A stretch of DNA of 64,000 bases from Nocardioides sp. Root240 (GTDB lineage: Bacteria; Actinomycetota; Actinomycetes; Propionibacteriales; Nocardioidaceae). Below are positions 52,583 to 62,228 of the stretch, piece after piece; positions within the stretch are counted from its first letter, which is position 1, and the number at the start of each line of letters is the position of its first letter. The notes beneath the pieces are model-generated. The model saw nothing but the letters and a program-made list of their open reading frames with translations, did no database searches and was not told where the DNA came from. A program made the position numbers and the translations under genes. The stretch is from the NCBI RefSeq assembly GCF_001428825.1, contig NZ_LMIT01000010.1, positions 363,256 through 427,255 of the forward strand, read 5' to 3'.

Positions 52583-52942
52583 TCAGGCCTGACAGAGGCA
52601 GAACGGGTGGCCGGCCGGGTCGAGGTAGACCCGGAAGGTCGTCCCGGGCTGGTGCGGGTGCTTCGTCGCGCCCAGCCCGAGCGCTCCGGCCTCTCCCTCG
52701 TCGAGGTCGTCGACGTCGAAGTCGAGGTGGAACTGCTGCGGCAGCTCCTGTCCGGGCCACTGCGGTGGTCGGTAGTCGTCGACCCGCTGGAAGTGCAGGT
52801 GGCGCTGACCGTCGGAGACGGTGGCCCAGCTCCCGTCCGGGTCGAGCTTGGGCGCCCAGCCGAGCAGGGCGCCGTAGAACTCGGCCAGTAGCGTGGTGTC
52901 CGGACAGTCGAGGACGACGTGGGGATTGCGTGCGATTGCCAT
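52583..52942 (-). CDS. VOC family glyoxalase-like protein
   Basis: This 119-aa protein has the vicinal-oxygen-chelate fold pattern: two beta-alpha-beta units with VVLDCPDTTLLAEFYGALLGWAPKLDPDGSW at the start and TTFRVYLDPAGHPFCLCQA at the end, the last block being typical of the small glyoxalase-like group. The metal ligands are not fully clear. The ATG at 52942 lies 7 nt after TAGCGT, fitting leaderless transcription. Confidence 0.85.
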   Translation of the reverse strand: MAIARNPHVVLDCPDTTLLAEFYGALLGWAPKLDPDGSWATVSDGQRHLHFQRVDDYRPPQWPGQELPQQFHLDFDVDDLDEGEAGALGLGATKHPHQPGTTFRVYLDPAGHPFCLCQA

Positions 52943-52949
52943 GTCGACG

Positions 52950-52955
52950 ACGCTA
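52950..52955 (-). promoter_or_regulatory. -10 box TAGCGT, leaderless promoter
   Basis: On the minus strand TAGCGT ends 7 nt before ATG 52942. Confidence 0.5.
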
Positions 52956-53116
52956 GGTGCGGGCACCGACAAGTCGGTCCGACGGGCTGCGGACCCTGTG
53001 GATCATCGAGGCCCGAGCACCCGTCCGACGCGAATCCGCACGGAGTCCACGCGGTCATCCACAGGCTCTCGGCCCGGGGCTTCCCGATGTCGGAGGTGCC
53101 GCGCACGCTACCCGGC

Positions 53117-53578
53117 ATGAACCTCCTCCCCCTCGCCGCCCGCCACGAGGTCGGCATCGCCCTCCCCCGCCACTGGCCCACCCGGACCGACCCCGACCGG
53201 GGCGTCGTCGTGGAGGCTCGCTCACCCGTCGTCCCTCCGGGCGGGTTCGTGCCCACGCTCGTGCTGCGGGCGGGTCCCGGCGCCGGCACGCTGCCCGACG
53301 GCGCCGAGACCGAGGACGAGGACGCCTTCGACCTCGACGGCAGGTGGTGGGTGGAGTACCTCCGCTTCGCCCACCGCGTGAGCGGGTGCGAGGTCGTCGG
53401 CGAACGCTGGACCTGGCACCTCGACGACAGCCGGGTGACGCTCACGGGCAGCGTCGCCCGCGTCGACTACGAGGACTACTGCGACCTGTTCGAGGACGTC
53501 GCCGCCACCGTGGACATCACCCCCGGCGTCAACGCCTCCGCACGCGGATCCGCGCCCCGCGACGGGGGACGCTGGTGA
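53117..53578 (+). CDS. hypothetical protein
   Basis: This 153-aa protein has no signal peptide or membrane helix. It opens with MNLLPLAARHEVGIALPRHWPTR and contains VLRAGPGAGTLPD, an acidic stretch (ETEDEDAFDLDG) and a beta-rich C-terminal half with many W/Y (WWVEYLRFAHRVSGCEVVGERWTWHLDDSRVTLTGSVARVDY). I do not recognise the family. ATG 53117 was preferred over ATG 53087; neither has a convincing ribosome site. Its 3' end overlaps the convergent P450 gene by 50 bp. Confidence 0.6.
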   Translation: MNLLPLAARHEVGIALPRHWPTRTDPDRGVVVEARSPVVPPGGFVPTLVLRAGPGAGTLPDGAETEDEDAFDLDGRWWVEYLRFAHRVSGCEVVGERWTWHLDDSRVTLTGSVARVDYEDYCDLFEDVAATVDITPGVNASARGSAPRDGGRW

Positions 53579-54938
53579 TGTTGCGGACCTTGGGCACGTC
53601 GGTGCCGACGGCCTCGACGTCGTACCGGCCGAAGACCTCGCGGAGCACCTCGACGCCCTCCATGAGCGAGAATCCGGCGCCGATGCAGCGGCGCACGCCG
53701 CCACCGAACGGGATCCAGACGTTGAGCGGCGGCACGTCGTCGCCGAGGAAGCGCTCGGGGCGGAAGACCTCCGGGTCGGCGAAGTTCGACTCCTGCTGGT
53801 GGCTCATGATGATCGACGGCCCGACCGTCGTGCCGGCAGGGAGGTCCCAGCCTCCGACGGTGGACGGCTTCATCAGGGTGCGCACCACCATCGGGATGAT
53901 CGGGTGCAGCCGCATTGACTCCTTGAGGACCGCCTCCAGCCACGCGTCGTCGCCCTCGTCGGCCGCTCGCTGCGTGCGGGCGAGCAGGTCCGGGCTGCGG
54001 CCCACCTCGACCAGCGCCCACGACAGCGCCGAGGCGGTGGTCTCGTGACCGGCCAGCAGCAGCGTCACCAGCTGGTCGCGCAGCTCGGTGTCGTCCAGGC
54101 CGCTCTGCGGGTCCTCGGGGTCGTGCGCCGCCAGCAGCCTCGAGAGGACGTCGGTGCGGTCCGCGAGGTCGGTGGCCTCGCGCCGCTCACGGATCTCGGC
54201 GTACATCAGGCGGTCGAGGTCGACCTGGTTCTCGATCGTGCGCCGCCAGGGCCCGAGCTTCTGCAGCCGCGGGTAGGCCCAGCCGAGCAGGATCGCGGGG
54301 TTGATCTCGACGGTCTGGTTGACGGCCGGCCGGAGCTTCGCGAGCCGCGTCTGGTCGGTGACGCCGAAGACGACGCGGAGGATCACCTCCAGGGTCAGGT
54401 CGTTCATCCGCTCCAGCGCGCGGAAGGACTCGCCCTCGGTCCAGCCGTCGACCTCGCTCGCCGCGACCTCGGCGACCATGCCGCGGTAGCCCCGCAGCGC
54501 GTGCCCGAGGAAGGCGGGCATGAGGAGCTTGCGGGCGCGGTGGTGCTCGACCGAGTCCTGCAGCAGCAGCGAGTGCTCGCCCATGATCGGCCCGAGCACC
54601 GCGTTGCCCTTGCCGGCGTGGAAGACCTCGGGGTCGGCCGCGAAGATCTCCTTGGTCACCTCGGGCCGGGTGAAGAGCACCAGCGGGCGACCGCCGGGCA
54701 CGAGGTTCACGGTGTAGGCGTCGCCGTACCTGCGGTGGAGCCAGGGGTGGAACTGGTGCCGGAAGCGCATCAGCGCGACGGTCTGCAGCAGGGCGGGCCA
54801 GCGGGGTCCCGGCGGCAGCGCGTCCATCGACACGGGTGGGAGGTCCCGGCCGCCGACCACGCTGCTGCGCCGGAACCGGCGCAGGGTGAGGTCACGGGTG
54901 TCGTCCTCGACCGCTGTGCGGTCCGCCTCGATCGTCAC
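53529..54938 (-). CDS. cytochrome P450
   Basis: This 469-aa haem monooxygenase has all the hallmarks: the I-helix AGHETTASAL near residue 285, ExxR in LKESMRLHP, PERF in FRPERFLGDD and the haem-binding loop FGGGVRRCIGAGFS with the Cys ligand near residue 420. The Glu-Thr-Thr in AGHETT suggests a normal O2-activating site. It resembles the CYP4/102-like bacterial group more than typical CYP105; the substrate is unknown. The GTG start follows TAGCGT by 7 nt. No ferredoxin gene is adjacent. The 3' end overlaps the previous gene by 50 bp. Confidence 0.93.
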   Translation of the reverse strand: MTIEADRTAVEDDTRDLTLRRFRRSSVVGGRDLPPVSMDALPPGPRWPALLQTVALMRFRHQFHPWLHRRYGDAYTVNLVPGGRPLVLFTRPEVTKEIFAADPEVFHAGKGNAVLGPIMGEHSLLLQDSVEHHRARKLLMPAFLGHALRGYRGMVAEVAASEVDGWTEGESFRALERMNDLTLEVILRVVFGVTDQTRLAKLRPAVNQTVEINPAILLGWAYPRLQKLGPWRRTIENQVDLDRLMYAEIRERREATDLADRTDVLSRLLAAHDPEDPQSGLDDTELRDQLVTLLLAGHETTASALSWALVEVGRSPDLLARTQRAADEGDDAWLEAVLKESMRLHPIIPMVVRTLMKPSTVGGWDLPAGTTVGPSIIMSHQQESNFADPEVFRPERFLGDDVPPLNVWIPFGGGVRRCIGAGFSLMEGVEVLREVFGRYDVEAVGTDVPKVRNITSVPRRGARIRVRRR

Positions 54939-54945
54939 CCGGCCG

Positions 54946-54951
54946 ACGCTA
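54946..54951 (-). promoter_or_regulatory. -10 box TAGCGT, leaderless promoter
   Basis: On the minus strand TAGCGT ends 7 nt before GTG 54938 of the P450 gene. Confidence 0.5.
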
Positions 54952-54978
54952 CGCCGCGTACGGCGAGCCGACGTCCGC

Positions 54979-57969
54979 CTACGGTAGGAGATCCTCGCGG
55001 TGCGCGATCGCCGCCGCCTCCGTGCGGCTGGCGGCGCCGAGCTTGCCGAGGATGTTGGAGACGTGGACGCTCACGGTCTTCGTGCTGATGAAGAGCTGCT
55101 TGCCGATCTCGCCGTTGGAGCGACCCTCCGCGACGAGGGCGAGGATCTCCAGCTCGCGCGCGGTCAGGGCGGGCAGGCCGGGCGCGGCAGCGGCCGTGGG
55201 GCGGGCGCCTCCGCCGTCGGCCAGCAGGTCGGCGACCAGGCCGGGGGCGCCGAGCCGCTCGGCGATGGCTCGGGCGGCGTCGGACTCCTCGCGGGCGCGG
55301 GCGGTCTCTCCGGCCAGGCGCAGCAGCTGCGCGTGGGAGGCACGCACCCGGGCCTGCTCGGGGACGTGGCCGAACTTCGCGGCGGAGTCGGCCGCGGCCT
55401 GCCAGGCGGCGAGGAGTTCCTCGCGGGATCCGGCGGCACCTCCGGCGACTCCCGCGAGCCAGCGCACCCGCAGGTGCTCGGCGACCAGGCGATCGGCCCA
55501 CATCCGGCCCTCGGGTCCCCACGGGCTTCCTCGTTCACGGAACCACGCGAGCACCGCGTCGCCGTCGGCACGGAGCCGGTCGGCGCGCTCGGCGAGCGTG
55601 CGGCGGTCGGCGGCGCTCGCCCGGGGCAGGGCCTGGGCGATCGCGCCGAGGACCTGGGCGGCGAGCCGGACCCGTGCGCCGAAGTGGTCGTGCCAGATCC
55701 GCGTCAGCACCTCGATGACGTCGTCGTAGACGGCCAGGGCGGCCGTGGCATCGGCTCGGGCGGAGTGCGCCTCGATCTCGACGCCGGCGCTGTGGACGGC
55801 GATGCCGCCCTCGTCCTCCCAGAGGGTGCGCAGCGGGAGCAGCCGGTCGAGCACGTCCTCACCCCGGGCCGAGAGCACGGCCAGCCGCGCCGGCTCGACG
55901 ATGCCCCGGGGGATGGCCGGACCGGTCTGGCCGTCGATCGCGGTCATCAGCTCGAGCACGTCGTCCCAGTCGCCGAGGATGTAGCTGATCCAGGTCAGCT
56001 GCCAGCGCGACTCGATGCTGAACGGCGCCCAGAGCAGGCCGGCCCGCTCGCCCTGCTCCATCGCGGAGCGGAACCAGCGTGCGGACTGCTCCCAGTCGGC
56101 GGTGTCCTGGTAGGAGCGACCCAGCAGCCAGCGGCCGCGGAGCTCGGCCTGGAAGGCACCGGCCCGGGCCGCGCTGCCGACCGCCTTCTCGAGCGCGCTG
56201 CGCAGCGCGTCCTGCTCGGTGCCGGCGACGGTCTTGACGCGCAACCCGCTGAGGGTGGTGCGGATGTCGGAGGCCAGCTCGGGCATGGCGAGCCGCTCGG
56301 CGAGGGCGAGGGCCTCGGTGGCGTAGGACTCGGCCTCGTCCTCCTGCTCGTGGCTGCCGAGGATCCGGGCGTGCGCGGCGAGCACCTTGGCGCGCAGCGG
56401 GCTCTCTCCCTCCGGCGCGAGGGCGACCGCCTCGGCCGACAGGGCGACCGGGTCGAGGTCGGTCTCGGTGATCCAGAGGACCTCGGCCCAGGCGCTGAGC
56501 AGGCGTGAGCGGGCGGCGGCCGGGGCGGTCGGGCCCAGCCGGGCGAGCTGGGCGCCGAGCAGCTGGCCGGAGCGGACGGCGTTGCCGCCGGTGGTCAGCG
56601 CGGTCGCGGTCTTGACGACGACCTTGGAGTGGTCGACGCCGAGGCGCTCGGCGCGGTCGCCGGCCTCGAGCAGCTCGAGCGCCTGCTGGTAGTGGTCGGC
56701 GGCCTCGTCGGGCCCGCCGACGGCCATCGCCTCGTCGCCGGCCTCGATGCTGGCGGTGACGGCCCGGTCGAGGTCGTTGGCACGGCGGGCGTGGAGGGCC
56801 AGCTCGGCAGCGGTGCCACGAGCCGCGCCCTCGTCGAGCGCGGCGACGAAGCGGGCGTGCAGCCGGACCCGCTCGCCGGGGAGCAGGTCGTCGTAAATCG
56901 CCTCGCCGAGCAGGGCATGACGGAAGTTGTAGCGGTCGCCGCGCACCTCGAGGACGTTCATCTCGACGGCCTGGCGTACGCCGGCGTCGAGCGCGGCAGC
57001 GGGTACGTCGGCGGTCGCGGCGAGCAGCTCGTGGCTCACCCGGCGCCCGGCGACGCTGGCGACGCGGACGACGTGGCGGGCCTCCTCGCCCAGGCGGTCG
57101 AGGCGGACGAGCAGCAGGTCCGCCAGGTCGCCGGGCACGTCGCCGTCGTCGCACGAGCTGGACGCCACCAGCTCCTCGACGAAGAAGGCATTGCCCTCGG
57201 CGCGCTCGACGATGCGGCGGACCGATCCCTCCCGCAGTCCCTCGGGCGCGAGCTCGTGCACGAGCGCTCGGACGGCGTCCTCGGTCAGCGGGCTGAGGGC
57301 CAGCCGCCCGACCTGCGGGAGCCGCGACCACTCGGCGACCTGCCGGCGCAGCGGGTGGCGGCGGTGCAGGTCGTCGGAGCGGTACGACGCCACGATCGCC
57401 ACCGGGCGCGCGAACGCCCGTGTGAACAGGAAGCCCAGCATGTCGCGGGTCGACTGGTCGGCCCAGTGCAGGTCCTCGACGACGAGCAGCACCGGGTCCT
57501 CGGTCGCGGCCGCATCGAGCAGCGCGTGGACGGCGACGAAGATGTCACCGCGGTCGGTGGTGTGACCGGGACCGTCGCCCTTCTCCTCCCCCGCACCCCG
57601 GGTACGACGCCCCGGCTGCAGCCGCGTCAGGGCAGGGTGCACCGCGGCGACCGCCTCGACCAGGTCGGGGTGGTCGGCGCCGATGCGGCCGAGCACCTCG
57701 CTGAACGGGAGGTAGGGCAGCGCGCTGTCGGCGAAGTCGAGGCAGTGGCCGGCGAGCACCTGCCAGCCCTCGTCGAGGGCGTGGTCGCGCAGCGCCCGGA
57801 GCAGGCGCGTCTTGCCCACCCCGGCGTCGCCGGACAGCAGCACGACCCGTTGCGGGGTGCCCGACGCGGCCGCGCTCACGGCGTCGTCGAGCACCCCGAT
57901 CGCCTCGGCGAGCTCGGAGTCGCGCCCGACCATGGTCAGGCTGCTGTGTGCGGCCACGGGCACCATCAT
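54979..57969 (-). CDS. LAL-type LuxR family regulator with ATPase domain
   Basis: This roughly 996-aa regulator has an N-terminal STAND/AAA-like ATPase (Walker A LLSGDAGVGKTRLLRAL near residue 45; Walker B region LLVVEDLHWADQS), a long TPR-like middle (about 380-900) and a LuxR helix-turn-helix at the C-terminus (LTARELEILALVAEGRSNGEIGKQLFISTKTVSVHVSNIL). LAL proteins switch on pathway or stress genes after sensing a ligand and ATP. The target is unknown. ATG 57969 was chosen because the upstream TTG at 57999 overlaps a GATATT -10 box. The P450 gene 40 nt downstream has its own promoter. Confidence 0.88.
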   Translation of the reverse strand: MMVPVAAHSSLTMVGRDSELAEAIGVLDDAVSAAASGTPQRVVLLSGDAGVGKTRLLRALRDHALDEGWQVLAGHCLDFADSALPYLPFSEVLGRIGADHPDLVEAVAAVHPALTRLQPGRRTRGAGEEKGDGPGHTTDRGDIFVAVHALLDAAATEDPVLLVVEDLHWADQSTRDMLGFLFTRAFARPVAIVASYRSDDLHRRHPLRRQVAEWSRLPQVGRLALSPLTEDAVRALVHELAPEGLREGSVRRIVERAEGNAFFVEELVASSSCDDGDVPGDLADLLLVRLDRLGEEARHVVRVASVAGRRVSHELLAATADVPAAALDAGVRQAVEMNVLEVRGDRYNFRHALLGEAIYDDLLPGERVRLHARFVAALDEGAARGTAAELALHARRANDLDRAVTASIEAGDEAMAVGGPDEAADHYQQALELLEAGDRAERLGVDHSKVVVKTATALTTGGNAVRSGQLLGAQLARLGPTAPAAARSRLLSAWAEVLWITETDLDPVALSAEAVALAPEGESPLRAKVLAAHARILGSHEQEDEAESYATEALALAERLAMPELASDIRTTLSGLRVKTVAGTEQDALRSALEKAVGSAARAGAFQAELRGRWLLGRSYQDTADWEQSARWFRSAMEQGERAGLLWAPFSIESRWQLTWISYILGDWDDVLELMTAIDGQTGPAIPRGIVEPARLAVLSARGEDVLDRLLPLRTLWEDEGGIAVHSAGVEIEAHSARADATAALAVYDDVIEVLTRIWHDHFGARVRLAAQVLGAIAQALPRASAADRRTLAERADRLRADGDAVLAWFRERGSPWGPEGRMWADRLVAEHLRVRWLAGVAGGAAGSREELLAAWQAAADSAAKFGHVPEQARVRASHAQLLRLAGETARAREESDAARAIAERLGAPGLVADLLADGGGARPTAAAAPGLPALTARELEILALVAEGRSNGEIGKQLFISTKTVSVHVSNILGKLGAASRTEAAAIAHREDLLP

Positions 57970-57997
57970 GCTGGTGCCCGCCGACAAGGTGGCAGTC

Positions 57998-58003
57998 AAT
58001 ATC
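57998..58003 (-). promoter_or_regulatory. -10 box GATATT
   Basis: On the minus strand GATATT lies about 28 nt before ATG 57969. If correct, the transcript starts near 57991, which rules out the TTG start at 57999. Confidence 0.4.
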
Positions 58004-58012
58004 GGTGGGGGA

Positions 58013-58165
58013 TCAGCGGGAGCGGCGCTCGACGGCCGGGTCGGTCGCGGCGACGCGACGCAGCCAGGAGGACCGCGTGCGGCCGGCGCGGCTGGCGGCC
58101 ACGCCCCGGACCGCCCGCTGGCGGCGGTAGTCGTTCTCGGCGGAGATGAAGAAGTCGTTGCTCAT
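58013..58165 (-). CDS. small basic protein, 50 aa
   Basis: A 50-codon frame from ATG 58165 reads MSNDFFISAENDYRRQRAV and continues Arg-rich to ERRSR. Nearly all third positions are G or C and the codon choices are those of real genes here. CATTCT lies 7 nt before the ATG, fitting leaderless transcription. The next gene on the strand, the LAL regulator, starts 44 nt after its stop. Similar ~50-aa proteins occur in actinobacterial genomes without known role. No membrane helix. Confidence 0.5.
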   Translation of the reverse strand: MSNDFFISAENDYRRQRAVRGVAASRAGRTRSSWLRRVAATDPAVERRSR

Positions 58166-58295
58166 GTCATCGAGAATGGGCCTCTGAGGTAGGGCCCCAC
58201 ATCGGGCAACCTCCCTATCTCTGCGCCATCCCTGCCTCAGCTACCTCAGGCCCCGGTGCCAGGTGGGATAGTGCGGTGGTCGCAGAGGAGGTCGG

Positions 58296-58970
58296 GTGGA
58301 GTTCGCAGAGGTGGTACGACGGCGCCGGATGACGCGCGCCTACGCCTCCGACCCGGTCGACCCCGCCGTGGTCGAGCGGGCGCTCGACCACGCCACCCGG
58401 GCGCCGAGCGCCGGGTTCTCCCAGGGCTGGGCGTTCGTCGTCCTCGACACCCCCGAGGCCGTCCGCGGGTTCTGGGCCGCGCAGACCGATGCGGCCGCCG
58501 AGGGCGGCACGCCGGACCGCTGGCTCGCCGGGATGATGGCGGCGCCCGTGGTCGTCGTGCCGTGCAGCCGCCGGTCGGCGTACCTCGACCGCTACGCCGA
58601 GCCCGACAAGGCCCGGGCGGGCCTGCAGGACCACGACGAGGGCCGGTGGGCGATGCCGTACTGGCACCTCGACACCGCCATGGCGTCGCTGCTCGTCCTG
58701 CAGTCGGTGACCGACGCGGGGCTGGGCGCCTGCTTCTTCGGCCTGGTCCCCGACCGCGTCGACGCCGTGAAGGCGCAGCTCGGCCTCGTCGACACCGGCG
58801 CCGAGGAGGCGCCGCACCCGATCGGGGCGATCACGATCGGCCACCCCGCCGACGCCACGACGGGCGCCCGCGGCTCCGCCAGCCGGCGGCGGCGCACCCC
58901 CTGGCAGGAGACCGCCCACCGCGGCCGTTGGGGCAACGGCTGGACCCCACGGACGGAGACGCACGCATGA
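58296..58970 (+). CDS. nitroreductase family protein
   Basis: This 224-aa flavoprotein-type protein has the nitroreductase pattern: VVRRRRMTRAYASDPVDPAVVERALDHATRAPSAGFSQGWAFVVL (FMN-binding Arg and APSAGFSQGW), and the second block DTAMASLLVLQSVTDAGLGACFFG. The C-terminus ends in a basic tail (RRRRTPWQETAHRGRWGNGW). It probably reduces a quinone or nitro compound with NAD(P)H. The GTG start has GAGGAGG about 5 nt upstream. It overlaps the ABC exporter gene by ATGA. Confidence 0.88.
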   Translation: MEFAEVVRRRRMTRAYASDPVDPAVVERALDHATRAPSAGFSQGWAFVVLDTPEAVRGFWAAQTDAAAEGGTPDRWLAGMMAAPVVVVPCSRRSAYLDRYAEPDKARAGLQDHDEGRWAMPYWHLDTAMASLLVLQSVTDAGLGACFFGLVPDRVDAVKAQLGLVDTGAEEAPHPIGAITIGHPADATTGARGSASRRRRTPWQETAHRGRWGNGWTPRTETHA

Positions 58971-60925
58971 GGCCCAGCGCGGTGGTCACCCACCTCACCA
59001 GTGAGGACCTCGCGCAGCGCGAGCCGGTCCTGCCCCGGATCGCGCGGCTGCTGCGTCCCTACCGCGTGCAGATCGCCCTGGTCCTGGTCGCGGTCGTCGT
59101 CGCGGCGTCGCTCTCCGCCGTCGGTCCCTTCCTGACCCGGGCGGTGTTCGACAACGCGTTGTTCCCGCTCGACGGGAGCGAGCCCGACCTCGGCCTGCTC
59201 GCCTGGCTGGTCGGGGGCCTGTGCGCGATCCCGGTCGTGGTGGCGCTGATCGGCATCTTCCAGGTGTGGCTGACCTCGACCGTCGGCAACTCGGCGATGG
59301 CCGACCTGCGCGGCGACCTGTTCGAGCACCTGCAGAAGATGGAGCTGGCGTTCTTCACGGCCACCAAGACGGGGGCGATCCAGTCCCGCCTGGCCAACGA
59401 CGTGGCGGGCGTGCGCACGGTGCTCACCGACACCGCGTCGACGATCCTGCAGAACACCGTGACCGTCGGTGCGGCGATCGTGTCGATGGTGGTGCTGTCG
59501 TGGCAGCTCACGCTGATCACGCTCTTCGTGATGCCGCTGTTCGTGCTGATGCAGATGCGGGTCGGGCGGGTGCGACAGCGGCTGGCGCGGCGCACCCAGG
59601 AGTCGCTCTCCGACATGACCGCCATCACCGAGGAAGCCCTGTCGGTGAGCGGGATCCTGCTGTCGAAGGCGTTCAACCGCGGCGACTCCGAGGTGGCGCG
59701 GTACCGCGGCGCCAACCGCCGCCAGACCCGGCTGCAGGTCGAGCAGGCGATGACCGGGCGCACGTTCTTCGCGGTCGTGCAGACCTTCTTCGCGATCACG
59801 CCGGCCTTCCTCTACCTGTTCAGCGGCTGGCTCATCACCGGCGGCACGCCGCTCGGTGAGGACACGATGACCGCGGGCACGCTGGTCGCCTTCACCACCC
59901 TGCAGAGCCGGCTGCAGATGCCGTTGCTGCAGCTGATGCGGGTCACCCTCGACGTGCAGACCTCCCTGGCGCTGTTCCGCCGGATCTTCGAGTACCTCGA
60001 CCTCCAGCCCGCGATCACCGAGCGCCCGGGGGCGGTCGCGCTCGACCCGGCGCAGCTGCGCGGGCGCGTCGAGCTGCGCGAGGTGTCCTTCCGCTACCCC
60101 GAGCCGCGCGCCCTGTCCGGTTCGCCGGCCGGCGACCGGTTCGGCGACAGCGGCATCCGTATCGGCGACGACACCGACCGCCCGGAGACCTCGGGCTGGG
60201 CGCTCGAGGAGGTCTCGCTCGTCGTGGAGCCCGGCCAGCTGGCCGCGATCGTGGGCCCCTCGGGCAGCGGCAAGACCACGGCGACGTACCTCGTCCCGCG
60301 GTTCTACGACGTCACCGAGGGCGCCGTGCTGATCGACGGCCACGACGTCCGCGACCTCACCCTGTCCTCGCTCGCGGACGCGGTCGGGATGGTCACCCAG
60401 GAGCCGTACCTGTTCCACGGCACGATCCGCGACAACATCGCCTACGCACGCCCCGACGCGACCGCCGAGCAGATCGAGCAGGCGGCCCGCGACGCCAACA
60501 TCCACGACCGGATCATGGGCTTCCCCGAGGGCTACGAGACGATCACCGGCGAGCGCGGCTACCGGCTCTCGGGCGGCGAGAAGCAGCGCCTCGCGATCGC
60601 GCGCGTGCTGCTCAAGGACCCGGCGATCCTGATCCTCGACGAGGCCACCTCGGCGCTCGACAACGAGACCGAGCGGCTCGTCCAGGAGGCACTCGAGCGG
60701 GCCACGCGCTCGCGCACCACCATCGCGATCGCCCACCGGCTCTCGACCATCCAGTCCGCCGACGTCATCTTCGGCCTCGAGGACGGCCGGATCGTCGAGC
60801 AGGGCACGCACCACCAGCTGATCGCGGCCGGCGGCCTCTACAAGCGCCTGTACGACGAGCAGTTCTCCCGCGAGCCCCACGGCAGGCCGCAGTGCGACAG
60901 CCGCCGCGCCGACGTCTCCCTGTAG
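58967..60925 (+). CDS. ABC transporter, fused permease and ATPase
   Basis: This 652-aa half-transporter has six membrane helices (about residues 30-320) and an ATPase domain (about 365-625) with Walker A VGPSGSGKTTATYL, signature LSGGEKQRLAIARVLL, Walker B ILILDEATSAL and the H-loop IAIAHRLSTI. An extra ~40-residue insertion (RALSGSPAGDRFGDSGIRIGDDTDRPE) sits before the Walker A. It should work as a homodimer exporting a lipid, drug or peptide. It is translationally coupled to the nitroreductase gene. Confidence 0.92.
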   Translation: MRPSAVVTHLTSEDLAQREPVLPRIARLLRPYRVQIALVLVAVVVAASLSAVGPFLTRAVFDNALFPLDGSEPDLGLLAWLVGGLCAIPVVVALIGIFQVWLTSTVGNSAMADLRGDLFEHLQKMELAFFTATKTGAIQSRLANDVAGVRTVLTDTASTILQNTVTVGAAIVSMVVLSWQLTLITLFVMPLFVLMQMRVGRVRQRLARRTQESLSDMTAITEEALSVSGILLSKAFNRGDSEVARYRGANRRQTRLQVEQAMTGRTFFAVVQTFFAITPAFLYLFSGWLITGGTPLGEDTMTAGTLVAFTTLQSRLQMPLLQLMRVTLDVQTSLALFRRIFEYLDLQPAITERPGAVALDPAQLRGRVELREVSFRYPEPRALSGSPAGDRFGDSGIRIGDDTDRPETSGWALEEVSLVVEPGQLAAIVGPSGSGKTTATYLVPRFYDVTEGAVLIDGHDVRDLTLSSLADAVGMVTQEPYLFHGTIRDNIAYARPDATAEQIEQAARDANIHDRIMGFPEGYETITGERGYRLSGGEKQRLAIARVLLKDPAILILDEATSALDNETERLVQEALERATRSRTTIAIAHRLSTIQSADVIFGLEDGRIVEQGTHHQLIAAGGLYKRLYDEQFSREPHGRPQCDSRRADVSL

Positions 60926-60940
60926 CCGCGGACAGCCGCG

Positions 60941-62122
60941 TCAGGCCAGCCCGAGGATCCGGACGCACTCCAGCGCGACGTACAGCTCCGCCGCGTCGAC
61001 CGGCCGGGCCAGGTCACGCCCGGTGACCTCCTCGAGCCGGCGGACGCGGTAGCGCACCGTGTTGCGGTGCACGTGCAGCTCGCGTGCGGCGGCGGACGTC
61101 GAGCCGCCGGCGGCCAGCCAGGCCCGCGCGGTGTCGATCACCACCGCCCGGTCGTCGGGCGGGAGCGCGAGGACCGGCGCGAGGACCGCGTCGACGAGCG
61201 CCCGCGCCTGGTCCGGGCTGCTGGCCAGGAGCACGGCGAGCGGGTCGGCCCCGAAGCGCCCGACCGCCACGGTCCCCGGGGACACCGCGGCACAGGCCAC
61301 CCGCGCCTGGCGACGCGCCTCCTGGACCTCGTCGAGCCGCCCGACCACGGTGCTCACCCCGACCCGCGCGCGGGCCAGGCCGTCGAGCACCGCCATGAGC
61401 TGGTCGACGCCGAAGCCGAGCCGCAGCGCGACCACACCCTCCTGGTGGTCGTGGTCGAGCCGCCAGGCGGAGCGGATGTTGGAACGACGCAGCACCCGCT
61501 CGACGTCGGCGACCCCCTCCTCGCCCGGCGACGGCGACTCGGCGGAGACCACGACGTACTCCGTGGCGCGGCCCAGGTCGAGCATGCCGGCGGTCTCGCC
61601 GACGTAGGTCGTGGCGTCGGCGTCGCCGTCGAGCAGCGAGCCGACCAGCACGGCGCGCATCTGGCCGTCGCGGCGCGCGCGGTCGGCGAGGGTACGGCGG
61701 TAGGCATCGGTCACGTCGGCCGCGAGCTGGTCGCTGACCGCCCAGATGTCGGCCGCGGCGAGCAGGAGCAGGCCGCGGTCCTCGGGCTCGGCACGGTCGA
61801 CGAGGACCTCCCAGATGAACCGGGAACCGACCCGGAAGGCCTGGAGCACGACGGCGTACGGGACGCCCTGCTCGGCCCGCGTGGAACCGGTCTGGGTCGG
61901 TGTCTCCTCCGCCGAGACCTCGCCGGCGAGGTTGCCGAGGATGTAGCGGGCGTTGACCGTGCACGACGCGACCAGCTCCTGGTGCGAGACCGCGTCGCCG
62001 TCGTCGTAGACCGGTATCTCGGAGCGGATCCGCTCGGCCATGGCCGCCCCGAGGGCGTCGACCTCGGGGAGCAGCCGGGCGCTGAGCTTGCGCACCTCGG
62101 GGTTCACGTCCGGTCCGTCCAC
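60941..62122 (-). CDS. PucR/CdaR family transcriptional regulator
   Basis: This 393-aa protein has a C-terminal PucR-type helix-turn-helix (about residues 338-390: [41 protein letters not shown], the HxNTVxYRxxRLxExTG signature) and an N-terminal helical sensor-like half, with a GGDEF-like middle seen in many of these proteins. It usually responds to a metabolite and regulates neighbouring catabolic genes. It is divergent from phaC with about 106 bp between, so it probably regulates PHA synthesis. The GTG start follows TACTGT by 7 nt. Confidence 0.87.
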   Translation of the reverse strand: MDGPDVNPEVRKLSARLLPEVDALGAAMAERIRSEIPVYDDGDAVSHQELVASCTVNARYILGNLAGEVSAEETPTQTGSTRAEQGVPYAVVLQAFRVGSRFIWEVLVDRAEPEDRGLLLLAAADIWAVSDQLAADVTDAYRRTLADRARRDGQMRAVLVGSLLDGDADATTYVGETAGMLDLGRATEYVVVSAESPSPGEEGVADVERVLRRSNIRSAWRLDHDHQEGVVALRLGFGVDQLMAVLDGLARARVGVSTVVGRLDEVQEARRQARVACAAVSPGTVAVGRFGADPLAVLLASSPDQARALVDAVLAPVLALPPDDRAVVIDTARAWLAAGGSTSAAARELHVHRNTVRYRVRRLEEVTGRDLARPVDAAELYVALECVRILGLA

Positions 62123-62129
62123 AGGACTG

Positions 62130-62135
62130 ACAGTA
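62130..62135 (-). promoter_or_regulatory. -10 box TACTGT, leaderless promoter
   Basis: On the minus strand TACTGT ends 7 nt before GTG 62122 of the PucR-type regulator. Confidence 0.45.
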
Positions 62136-62228
62136 GGACGCGCGTTGTGCAGGCGCACACAGGAGCGCCGGGAAAGTCGGTGCCGACAGCCGAAGCGCTG
62201 CCCCTGCCTCCCCGACCACCCTTGGAGC

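Noticed and set aside
52583..58165. A secondary-metabolite cluster built on the P450 and LAL regulator
   Set aside because: No synthase, transferase or resistance gene set is present; each gene has its own promoter.
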